Source of the DNA: Staphylococcus sp. CAG:324
GTDB taxonomy: Bacteria; Bacillota_I; Bacilli_A; ML615J-28; CAG-313
Direction of reading: 5' to 3'
Assembly (NCBI GenBank): GCA_000433035.1
Contig: FR890815.1
Coordinates: 62,001 to 126,000, forward strand
DNA length: 64,000 nt
Position numbers and translations under genes: made by a program. Positions 56,791 through 64,000 of the stretch are shown piece by piece; position 1 is the first letter of the stretch, and each line of letters starts with the position of its first letter. The notes below the pieces were generated by a model that was given only the letters and a program-made list of their open reading frames with translations, was not told the origin of the DNA and did no database searches.

Positions 56791-58046
56791 ATGGCAAAAA
56801 AAGAAGATTTAGAAAACATTGAGAATCAATTAAGTACAGAAGACAAGTATCAACTAGCAAAAGAATGTATAGAAAAAGAAGATTATGAAAATGCAATCCT
56901 ATACCTTGAACAATTGGCAAAAGTTGACTATGCACTAGCAGAATTTACGCTTGCTAACTTATATTTAGCAGGTCTTGGAGTTGCTAAAGATGAAAAAAAG
57001 GCAGCATATTATTTTGAACTTGCGGCAATGCTTGAATATGTAGAGGCACAAAATGCAATTGCAGACTGTTTTTATTTTGGACAAGGTGTGCCAAGAAATT
57101 ATCGTAAAGCTGTCTATTGGTATCGTCAAGCAACGAAACAAAATCATCCTTATGCAACCGAATCCCTTGCGAACTGCTATTATCGCGGTGAAGGAGTTGT
57201 TCAAAATTTTGAAGAAGCGATGAAATATTTTGAAAAGGCAGCTCAAATGGATAGTATATGGGCATTATATTATTTAGGAGAATGCTATTACTATGGCCGT
57301 GGGGTAGCCAAAGATGAAGCCAAGGCTGTTTCATATTATCAAAAAGCGGCTGAGGCTGGCAATACGCTTGCAGCATCTTCACTTGGTGATTGTTTTGCAT
57401 ATGGTGAAGGAGTCAAGAAAGATTTTGAAGAAGCTGTGAAATGGTATACAAAAGCAGCTCTTGATGGAAATGAATGGGCTCAAAATAAACTTGCGAATTG
57501 CTATTACTATGGTGATGGAGTGGAACAAGATGAAGCCAAAGCAGTGGAATATTTTACAAAGTCAGCGGAAGCAGGTAATAAAAATTCAATGAATAGATTA
57601 GGTGATTGTTATAACTATGGTCGTGGAGTGGAACAAGATTATCAACAAGCAATCAATTGGTATCAACAAGCTGCCGAACAAAATATTGAAGGGGCTATGA
57701 ATAAACTTGGTGAATGTTATCAATATGGATATGGAGTGGAACAAGATTATCAACAAGCAATCAATTGGTATCAAAAGGCGGTTTAGCAGGTCATCATATT
57801 GCTAAATATAATTTAGGCAATTGCTATTACAATGGTAACGGAGTGGAACAAGATTATCAACAAGCAATCAATTGGTATCAAAAGGCGGCTGAAAAAGGGA
57901 ATGGTTGGGCTCAAGATATGTTAGGAAGCTTTTATGAATATGGAAAAGGCGTAGATAAAGATGTAAATCTTGCTCTCTCTTGGTATCAAAAAGCGGCTGA
58001 TAATGGTAACAAACATGCTAGAACTCGTCTTTCAAGACTTGCATAA
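56791..58046 (+). pseudogene. Sel1-repeat protein gene with one-base frameshift
   Basis: It encodes about ten 36-residue Sel1/TPR-like repeats (consensus LGxCYxYGxGVxxDYxxAxxWYxxAAExG), usually a scaffold for protein contacts. No signal peptide. The frame breaks at about 57780: the first part ends WYQKAV-stop (57786), and the repeats resume one frame off and run to RLSRLA (58046). Three near-identical 42-base units start at 57625, 57733 and 57840; the intervals are 108 and then 107 bases, so one base is missing near 57780 (AAGGCGGTTTAG where GCGGCTTTAG is expected). It could be a true mutation, phase variation in a repeat, or an assembly error. Confidence 0.85.
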
Positions 58047-58055
58047 TATAATAAA

Positions 58056-58084
58056 TAAAACACTGATAATAAATCAGTGTTTTA
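58056..58084 (+). terminator. Rho-independent terminator
   Basis: TAAAACACTGAT (58056-58067) pairs perfectly with ATCAGTGTTTTA (58073-58084). Confidence 0.85.
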
Positions 58085-58209
58085 TATCTTTTCAATCAAA
58101 GATAGTTTCATTCGTATGAACGGATATAGTATTGGATAATAGATAGGAAAATATTGATTCTATAAAAATATCAATAAAAATGTAACTTTTAAAATCAATA
58201 TTATATTAA

Positions 58210-58238
58210 TTGAAAAAAAATCATCAATATGATATAAT
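58210..58238 (+). promoter_or_regulatory. Promoter of ackA
   Basis: TTGAAA (58210-58215), a 17-base spacer, and TATAAT (58233-58238) with TGA in front. Confidence 0.85.
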
Positions 58239-58273
58239 AATATAAATAGCATATTTAAAATGGAGGCATAAAT

Positions 58274-59470
58274 ATGAGTAAAATTATGGCAGTTAATGCG
58301 GGAAGTTCATCATTAAAATTTCAATTGTTAGAAATGCCTAAAGAAGAGGTAATAACCGAAGGTTTATTTGAAAAAATAGGGTTAAAAGATCCCCATTTTA
58401 CAATTAAATATCATGGTCTAAAAGAAGAAGAAGATGTTACAATTCAAAATCATCAAGATGCGGTTGAAATGTTATTAAAGGTGTTAATAGAAAAAAAGAT
58501 TGTACATTGCCTTGAAGAAATTTCTGGAGTAGGTCATCGTATTTTACATTGTGGTGAATTCTATCATGATTCGGTTTTAATGACAGAAGAATCTATTAAG
58601 AAGATTGAATCAGTGAATGATTTAGGTCCGCTTCATAATCCTGCTAATTTAATGGGAGTAAGAGCTTTTATGAAAGCTTTACCCAAGGTTCCTAATGTAG
58701 GGGTTTTTGATACTTCCTTTCATCTAACAATGGAAAAAGAAGCCTATATGTATGCAGTACCTTATGAATGGTATCAAAAATATGGTGTAAGAAAATATGG
58801 ATTTCATGGAACATCTCATAAATATGTATCTTATGAAGCAGCAAAGCATCTCAACAAGCCCCTTGAAAGTTTACGACTTATTACTTGTCACATGGGCAAT
58901 GGTGTAAGTTTAGCCGCTGTTAAATATGGAAAATGTGTAGATACGACAATGGGACTTACACCACTTGATGGAGTTCCTATGGGAACAAGATCAGGGACAA
59001 TTGATCCTGCGGTGGTAGATTTTATTTGTCGTAAAGAAAATAAAACCGCCGAAGAAGTCAATCGTATTTTAAATAAAGAGTCTGGCTATATTGGTTTTTA
59101 TAAAAAATCAAGTGATGCACGGGATTTAAGAAAAGCTCAAGCAGAAGGAAATGAGTTAGCGGATTTGATTTTAAAAATGCAAGAAAAGAAAGTCGTTGAC
59201 TATATTGGTAGTTATTATGCTTATATGGGTGGAGTTGATGCAATTATTTTTACTGCAGGTATTGGTGAGAAAGCACCAGAAACTAGGTATAATATATGTG
59301 CAAGACTAAAAGAACCTTTTGGAATTGAAATAGATGAAGAAAAAAATCAAATAAAGGGTCAATTCTTAGAACTTAGTAAGCCTGATGCTAAAATTAAAGT
59401 TTTAGTTGTACCTACTAATGAAGAATTAATGATTGCACGTGATGTTATGAGAATTGGAAATATTAAATAA
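58274..59470 (+). CDS. ackA: Acetate kinase
   Basis: The product has 398 residues. It makes ATP and acetate from acetyl phosphate. The ASKHA-fold motifs are MAVNAGSSSLKFQLLEM, GHRILHCGE, FDTSFH, HMGNGVSLAAV, TTMGLTPLDG and TAGIGEKAPETR. Its length is normal. Monocistronic with its own promoter; phosphotransacetylase is not in the window. It fits a fermentative metabolism. Confidence 0.97.
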   Translation: MSKIMAVNAGSSSLKFQLLEMPKEEVITEGLFEKIGLKDPHFTIKYHGLKEEEDVTIQNHQDAVEMLLKVLIEKKIVHCLEEISGVGHRILHCGEFYHDSVLMTEESIKKIESVNDLGPLHNPANLMGVRAFMKALPKVPNVGVFDTSFHLTMEKEAYMYAVPYEWYQKYGVRKYGFHGTSHKYVSYEAAKHLNKPLESLRLITCHMGNGVSLAAVKYGKCVDTTMGLTPLDGVPMGTRSGTIDPAVVDFICRKENKTAEEVNRILNKESGYIGFYKKSSDARDLRKAQAEGNELADLILKMQEKKVVDYIGSYYAYMGGVDAIIFTAGIGEKAPETRYNICARLKEPFGIEIDEEKNQIKGQFLELSKPDAKIKVLVVPTNEELMIARDVMRIGNIK

Positions 59471-59475
59471 ATTAG

Positions 59476-59504
59476 TTGAATTAATAGAAAAAGTATGTTA
59501 TAAT
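59476..59504 (+). promoter_or_regulatory. Promoter of ftsZ
   Basis: TTGAAT (59476-59481), a 17-base spacer, and TATAAT (59499-59504) with TGT in front. It leaves a short leader with GAGGAGG. Confidence 0.85.
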
Positions 59505-59534
59505 AGCATACACAAATAAGTGAGGAGGAATACT

Positions 59535-60692
59535 ATGAATCAACCAAAAGATATGTTTTCAGCAAAACCGGTCTTAAAAGTTATTGGTGTTGGTGGCGGT
59601 GGTGGTAATGCCGTAAACCGAATGATTGATAATGATGTTCGTGGTGTGGAATATATTGCAATTAATACCGATTGTCAAGTGTTGAGATTATCGAAGGCTG
59701 AAGTTAGAATTCCTATCGGTACAGAACTTACAAAAGGTCTTGGGGCAGGTGCAAATCCAGATGTTGGACGTCGTGCAGCCGAAGAATCAGAAGCGGAAAT
59801 TAGGGAAGTCCTTAAAGATACCGATTTAGTTTTTATTACTGCAGGTATGGGAGGAGGTACAGGAACTGGTGCTGCTCCTGTTATTGCTAGGTATGCTAAA
59901 GAGGCAGGATGTGTCGTTGTTGGTGTTGTGACCAAACCATTTGGTTTTGAAGGAAAGCGACGTATGCAACAAGCTATTGTAGGAATTGAACAAATGCGTC
60001 CATATGTAGATACTTTGGTTATTGTACCAAATGATAAATTATTAGAAATTATTGGGACAAATACGACTTATTTAGATGCTTTTAGTGAGGCTGATAATGT
60101 TTTAAGGCGTGGTGTGCAAGGAATTTCTGAAATCATTACTTTACCAGGATTAATCAATGTAGATTTTGCGGACGTCAAAACAGTACTTCAAGGTAAAGGT
60201 ACAGCTTTGATGGGAATTGGTATTGCTAGTGGGCCAAATAGAGCGGTTGAAGCTGCTAGAATGGCAATTAGCAGTCCTTTATTAGAAGTGGATATTAATG
60301 GTGCAACCGATGCCATTGTTCAAATCACAAGTGATGCTGATATCACAATGAAAGAAGTGGAAGATGTAATTTCTGAAATTAGAAATGCTTCATCAACTGA
60401 AATTGAAATTATCCATGGTACAGGGTTTAATCTTGAATTAAATGGTGAGGTTGTTGTAACAGTTATTGCTACTGGCTTTGATACAATTAATAAAACGGAA
60501 ACAGAAAATATTGTGAAAGAAGAAGAAGTGAATAGAAGTTATCAAACAACTCACAATACCTATAATTATACTAGACCACAACAAGAAACTGTCGCTAGGA
60601 CACCATATGTCGAAAGTGGGTCAACTAAAAACGATGCCAAAGAAACTAAGGAAACCAAAGTTCCTAGTTGGCTTCAAAATAGATTTAAATAA
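59535..60692 (+). CDS. ftsZ: Cell-division tubulin homologue FtsZ
   Basis: The product has 385 residues. The GTP-binding motif is [12 protein letters not shown], with [11 protein letters not shown] at the start and the T7 loop [10 protein letters not shown] variable linker is followed by the C-terminal peptide [10 protein letters not shown], which binds FtsA/SepF-type partners. It polymerises into the division ring. The start at 59535 follows GAGGAGG; a 5-residue upstream extension from 59520 would include the ribosome site and is rejected. ftsA is not adjacent. Confidence 0.98.
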   Translation: MNQPKDMFSAKPVLKVIGVGGGGGNAVNRMIDNDVRGVEYIAINTDCQVLRLSKAEVRIPIGTELTKGLGAGANPDVGRRAAEESEAEIREVLKDTDLVFITAGMGGGTGTGAAPVIARYAKEAGCVVVGVVTKPFGFEGKRRMQQAIVGIEQMRPYVDTLVIVPNDKLLEIIGTNTTYLDAFSEADNVLRRGVQGISEIITLPGLINVDFADVKTVLQGKGTALMGIGIASGPNRAVEAARMAISSPLLEVDINGATDAIVQITSDADITMKEVEDVISEIRNASSTEIEIIHGTGFNLELNGEVVVTVIATGFDTINKTETENIVKEEEVNRSYQTTHNTYNYTRPQQETVARTPYVESGSTKNDAKETKETKVPSWLQNRFK

Positions 60693-60723
60693 ATTAAAAG
60701 CACCCTTTTGGGTGTTTTTAATT
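60693..60723 (+). terminator. Rho-independent terminator after ftsZ
   Basis: ATTAAAAGCACCC pairs with GGGTGTTTTTAAT around a TTTT loop (one G:T pair). Confidence 0.85.
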
Positions 60724-60773
60724 TAGCAGTATACTTTTACAATACAAACTTAAAAATTTGAAAAGGAGTAACA

Positions 60774-61229
60774 ATGATAATTAGACAATATCAGTCATCA
60801 GATTGCGGAGAATTAGCAAAACTATTTTATAATACAGTTCATGCGATAGATCCAAAATATTACACGAAAGAACAAAAAAATGTTTGGGCAACCGGTAAGA
60901 TAGATTTAAAAAAATGGGATGAGTCTTTTCAAAAACACGATAGTTTGGTTGCTATTGACGAGGGAATGATTATCGGTTTTGGTGATATCAGTCATACAGG
61001 ATATCTTGATCGTTTGTACGTTCATCCAAATTATCAAAACAAAGGAGTAGCAACGGCTATTTGTGATAGATTAGAGCAGAAAGTAACGGGAAGGATTGTT
61101 ACACATGCATCTCTTGTTGCGAAACCTTTTTTTATAAAACGAGGATATAAAGTTGTTCAAATGAATCAAATAAAAAGAGGAGGCATTTTGCTTATCAATT
61201 ATACGATGATAAAGGATACATCCATATAG
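60774..61229 (+). CDS. GNAT-family N-acetyltransferase
   Basis: The product has 151 residues. The acetyl-CoA-binding motif A is LYVHPNYQNKGVATAICDRLE (QNKGVA), preceded by the beta-strand GFGDISHTGYLDRL. It opens IIRQYQSSDCGELAKLFYNTVH, as in YafP/ElaA-type GNATs. Substrate unknown. RBS AAAGGAG. Confidence 0.9.
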   Translation: MIIRQYQSSDCGELAKLFYNTVHAIDPKYYTKEQKNVWATGKIDLKKWDESFQKHDSLVAIDEGMIIGFGDISHTGYLDRLYVHPNYQNKGVATAICDRLEQKVTGRIVTHASLVAKPFFIKRGYKVVQMNQIKRGGILLINYTMIKDTSI

Positions 61230-61321
61230 CATTAAAATTATTCTTTCTTTTTATAAATAATAATGAAAAAAATATAAATACTATAATAGATAAGAACTTG
61301 CAATATTATATATCAATAAAA

Positions 61322-61350
61322 TTGAACTTTATAGCGAAAAATGTTATAAT
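61322..61350 (+). promoter_or_regulatory. Promoter of the zinc-ribbon/patatin group
   Basis: TTGAAC (61322-61327), a 17-base spacer, and TATAAT (61345-61350) with TGT in front. Confidence 0.8.
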
Positions 61351-61392
61351 ATTAAAATGTATGGATATATATGAATATATTAGGAGAATGCG

Positions 61393-62103
61393 ATGTATTG
61401 TAAAGAGTGTAATTTTATTATGAGAGGTGTGGGAACGAAATGTCCTTATTGCGGTACCTACTTTGAAAAAGAACAGTTTTTAGATAAAAGAGTAAATTTA
61501 TTTAACTGGTTATTTTTAACCATTCGTCAATTACTTTTTATTGTTTCATTTAATATTTTTGTTATTCTAATGATTGTGGATATTATTTTAGTAAATGCAG
61601 CAGGAATAAATATTCATTTAACACCATGGGCATTTATTGTTCTTTTTAGTTTGTTGTTTTTTATTTGTGATTTTTTATTAAAAAGTGCCAATAAAAATAA
61701 ACTGTTATTTTTAAAAAGTTTTACAATATTCATCATTTTTTCCATTTTAATGATGGTATCTTATCAAAATGAACAAATACTTAAAATAGAAATGGAAAAT
61801 AAAATATTATTGCTTGGATATTATTATCCACTAGTTATTCTCTTTGAATTTTTTGCGGGAATTGTGAGATTTTTAACTATTAAAAGATTTAATATTTTTT
61901 CAACATCCATATATGTTTTGATTTTAGTTATTTTTTCAACAGTTTTATTTATTCTATCTTTTGTATCTAAGATAGGGTTACAACAAATACCTCAAGCTCG
62001 TCTTTTGATATATATATGCTTTGCTATATCAATTGTTGTTGCACTAAATGTTTTGACTCTAACCATTTTAAAAATGCGTTCAAGAGTGAGTATTGAGGGA
62101 TAA
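61393..62103 (+). CDS. Zinc-ribbon multi-pass membrane protein
   Basis: The product has 236 residues. An N-terminal four-Cys zinc ribbon (CKEC-x10-CPYC, residues 3-21) is followed by about six membrane helices. I do not recognise the family. RBS GGAG at 61382. Its stop overlaps the frame upstream of the patatin gene, and the three last genes of the window form one probable operon. Confidence 0.75.
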   Translation: MYCKECNFIMRGVGTKCPYCGTYFEKEQFLDKRVNLFNWLFLTIRQLLFIVSFNIFVILMIVDIILVNAAGINIHLTPWAFIVLFSLLFFICDFLLKSANKNKLLFLKSFTIFIIFSILMMVSYQNEQILKIEMENKILLLGYYYPLVILFEFFAGIVRFLTIKRFNIFSTSIYVLILVIFSTVLFILSFVSKIGLQQIPQARLLIYICFAISIVVALNVLTLTILKMRSRVSIEG

Positions 62104-62107
62104 GATT

Positions 62108-62956
62108 ATGAAAATAGGATTAGTATTAGGAGGCGGTTTTGCAAGAGGTGCTGCACAAGCTGGTTTTTTAAAAGGGTTATTAAATTACCTCAAACCAGAA
62201 GAAATAGCATTGATGTCTTGTTCATCTATTGGCGCAATGAATGGTCTTGCTTTATCAAATGATAATTTAGATTATTTGGAATATATGTATCGCAATAGTA
62301 ATTTTCAAAACACGTCTAATTTAAAATTAAACTTAAAAAATAAGTTAGTTGATCAAGTTTTAGATGAACTTACCAATAATCATAATGAAATTAGAGTTCC
62401 CCTTTATGTAACTGGTACTTGCTTAAATAGCTTATCAACGCATTATTTTTATATTGATAACAAAACCCCTCAAGAGGATTTATATAAAGTGATTAATATT
62501 ACAGTAACTTTTCCATTTGTGAATGGGCTATATCGAAAAGAATATAAAAGATTGTATTTAGATGGTGGTGCAACTGATAATATTCCAGTTTTTCCCTTTT
62601 TTAGTTGTCATGTCGATTTGTTAATCATTTTACACTGCTATCCAAGATATTTACCACCATTAAAATTAATCAATAGCGATACAGTTGTATTAGATGTAGA
62701 TATTGCCGCAAGATGTGACAATGGTATTTCTACTTATTCATTTCAAACAGAAAATTTAAATAAAATGTTTGATGTTGGCGTTTTGTATGGGAAAGAATTT
62801 GGTCAAAAAGTTTTGATAGATCGCGATTTAAACAATATTAAAAAGCGAGGTCAAGCTTTTATGAGAGCGGAATTACCGATTAGAAAAATGCGCAAAGTTC
62901 CCCTTAGTGCAGCTGTTTTCTTTAATAAATTACAACAATCAAGAGGTTTTGAATAA
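62108..62956 (+). CDS. Patatin-like phospholipase
   Basis: The product has 282 residues. The oxyanion motif is GGGFARGAAQAGFL (residues 8-21). The nucleophile region reads CSSIGAMNG, where most patatins have G-x-S-x-G; the Ser is kept but the leading Gly is Cys. The catalytic Asp is in LDGGATDN (DGG). Such enzymes hydrolyse lipid acyl chains. Start at 62108 behind GAGGG; the frame upstream to 62093 overlaps the previous gene. TAATG junction with the next patatin gene. Confidence 0.85.
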   Translation: MKIGLVLGGGFARGAAQAGFLKGLLNYLKPEEIALMSCSSIGAMNGLALSNDNLDYLEYMYRNSNFQNTSNLKLNLKNKLVDQVLDELTNNHNEIRVPLYVTGTCLNSLSTHYFYIDNKTPQEDLYKVINITVTFPFVNGLYRKEYKRLYLDGGATDNIPVFPFFSCHVDLLIILHCYPRYLPPLKLINSDTVVLDVDIAARCDNGISTYSFQTENLNKMFDVGVLYGKEFGQKVLIDRDLNNIKKRGQAFMRAELPIRKMRKVPLSAAVFFNKLQQSRGFE

Positions 62957-64000
62957 TGAAGATTGGATTAGCACTGGCAGGAGGTGGTTCACTAGGGGCT
63001 TACCAAGTGGGCATCTTAAAATATTTAAAAGAAAAAAATTGGCATTTTGATGTTGTGACGGGTACTTCGGTAGGTGCAATTAATGGAGCACTGGTTGTAA
63101 CAGATGATATTGAAGAATTAGAAAAGTTATGGTTAGAAATTAGTAATGATAAAATTATGTTAAATGGTATGGATTTGAATAAAAAATTATTAACTGAACT
63201 AAATCCAGATTATATTTTTAAATTTTTAAAAACGTTTGGTACGCTAAAGGGAGTCAAAATTACTCCTTTTAAAGAACTGTGTAAAAAGTATATCGATCCG
63301 GTTAAGATTCAACAAAGTGCTTGTGAATTTGGAACTATTTGTGTAGATTTTCCTAAACTAGTTGAAGAAAAAATTGATATGAAAAAGATTGATGAACATT
63401 TGGTATTACCATTCATTCATGCTTCAAGTGCTTGTTACCCCGTTTTCCCAATTGAGAAAATCAATGATAAGAAATATATTGATGGTTTTTATAAAAATAA
63501 TTTACCTATTGATTTTTGTTTTGCTTTAGGAGCGGATAAAGTTATTGCAATTGACTTAGGAATGTTTGGTACTAAACCACAAAATAGTTATCTTATTGAT
63601 TTACCTAATGTCATCTATCTTAAACCTAAAATCAATCTTGGTTCTTTTATGGATTTTAGGCATGAGGTCATTAAAAAAAATATTCAAAGAGGCTATCATG
63701 ATGCCCAAAAGTATTTTAAAGAATTGTTAGGTTCTATATTTACGTTTTATCCAAGTCGTAATTTACAACTTTTAGCTCAAAAATTTATTCAGTATTTAGT
63801 AACCAATCAAAATGAAGAAAATAAAACGCTAATGAAATATTTAAATGAAATGATTAAAAAACATAATTATCAAGTTGTAGATGAAATAACTTATTTGCTT
63901 TTTGTTTTAGAGTTTATGGGTCTAAGATATGAGATGGATGATACAAAGTTATATCATTATCAAGACTTTATTGATTTGGTATATGACCTTGCTAAAGAAG
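62956..64000 (+). CDS. Patatin-like phospholipase, second copy, cut by window end
   Basis: The ATG at 62956 overlaps the previous stop and the frame stays open to the window edge (348 codons). Motifs are canonical: AGGGSLGAYQVGIL, GTSVGAIN with the nucleophile Ser, and YIDGFYKNNLP with the catalytic Asp. A C-terminal extension (from about residue 250, QLLAQKFIQYLV onward) goes beyond the catalytic domain and continues outside the window. Tandem with a divergent paralogue. Substrate unknown. Confidence 0.88.
   Translation, partial: MKIGLALAGGGSLGAYQVGILKYLKEKNWHFDVVTGTSVGAINGALVVTDDIEELEKLWLEISNDKIMLNGMDLNKKLLTELNPDYIFKFLKTFGTLKGVKITPFKELCKKYIDPVKIQQSACEFGTICVDFPKLVEEKIDMKKIDEHLVLPFIHASSACYPVFPIEKINDKKYIDGFYKNNLPIDFCFALGADKVIAIDLGMFGTKPQNSYLIDLPNVIYLKPKINLGSFMDFRHEVIKKNIQRGYHDAQKYFKELLGSIFTFYPSRNLQLLAQKFIQYLVTNQNEENKTLMKYLNEMIKKHNYQVVDEITYLLFVLEFMGLRYEMDDTKLYHYQDFIDLVYDLAKE

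Noticed and set aside
57625..57881. A CRISPR-like repeat array
   Set aside because: The regular repeats are in frame with Sel1 units and the intervening segments code for the same protein family.
57714..58046. An independent 110-residue gene
   Set aside because: It is the second part of the frameshifted Sel1 gene.

Overview
The window is one block of very AT-rich bacterial chromosome. Every gene I can support is on the + strand. TGA ends several genes (bioY, murG, the lipoprotein ending at 9545), so the standard bacterial code is used, not the mycoplasma code. The mix of cotJ spore-coat genes, FtsW/MurG/MurB/FtsZ, BirA-BioY, acetate kinase and TTGANN-17-TATAAT promoters points to a low-GC Firmicute of the Bacilli/Erysipelotrichia/Tenericutes-related kind, probably an uncultured gut lineage. 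The species cannot be told from the sequence.

About two thirds of the window (1-28832 and 34420-52258) encodes cell-surface machinery. (a) 1-7378 is a minimal type IV filament locus: prepilin peptidase (cut by the window edge), PilC-like platform, PilB-like ATPase, a small prepilin, a 604-residue prepilin-like protein and a lipoprotein. (b) 7479-12706 is a two-gene unit: an InlB-repeat/leucine-rich-repeat lipoprotein and a 1054-residue Ig-like (Big_2) membrane protein with a second lipoprotein signal buried in its C-terminus. (c) 12948-28832 is an eleven-gene operon between a perfect promoter and a strong terminator. It holds two TasA/camelysin-like proteins, a SipW-type signal peptidase, a membrane-anchored McrB-like AAA+ ATPase with a DUF2357/zinc-ribbon partner, an ABC exporter, large surface proteins and a 1257-residue protein ending in a Hint (intein-like) domain. 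I see this as the best candidate for an undescribed surface-assembly system. (d) 34420-36950 is a tandem pair of secreted Ig-like paralogues. (e) 39545-52258 is a second SipW/TasA-type operon with two signal peptidases, a major subunit, several minor subunits and a 2234-residue GLUG-repeat adhesin. The cargo signal peptides of (c) end in an (A/S)xWI motif and those of (e) in an AKY motif, suggesting two separate cognate export sets.

Between these lie a decayed AAA ATPase gene (28979-30219), a birA-bioY biotin unit with a probable BirA operator, tRNA-Ser(CGA), a YcxB-like protein, a cold-shock protein, and a non-coding stretch (33674-34419) with a promoter, operator and terminator but no ORF.

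From 52313 onward the window is mostly housekeeping: a short terminated leader or sRNA before ftsW-murG-murB, a cotJ pair (with an apparent CotJA-CotJB fusion), a Sel1-repeat gene broken by one base, ackA, ftsZ, a GNAT acetyltransferase, a zinc-ribbon membrane protein, and two tandem patatin-like phospholipases (the second cut by the window end).
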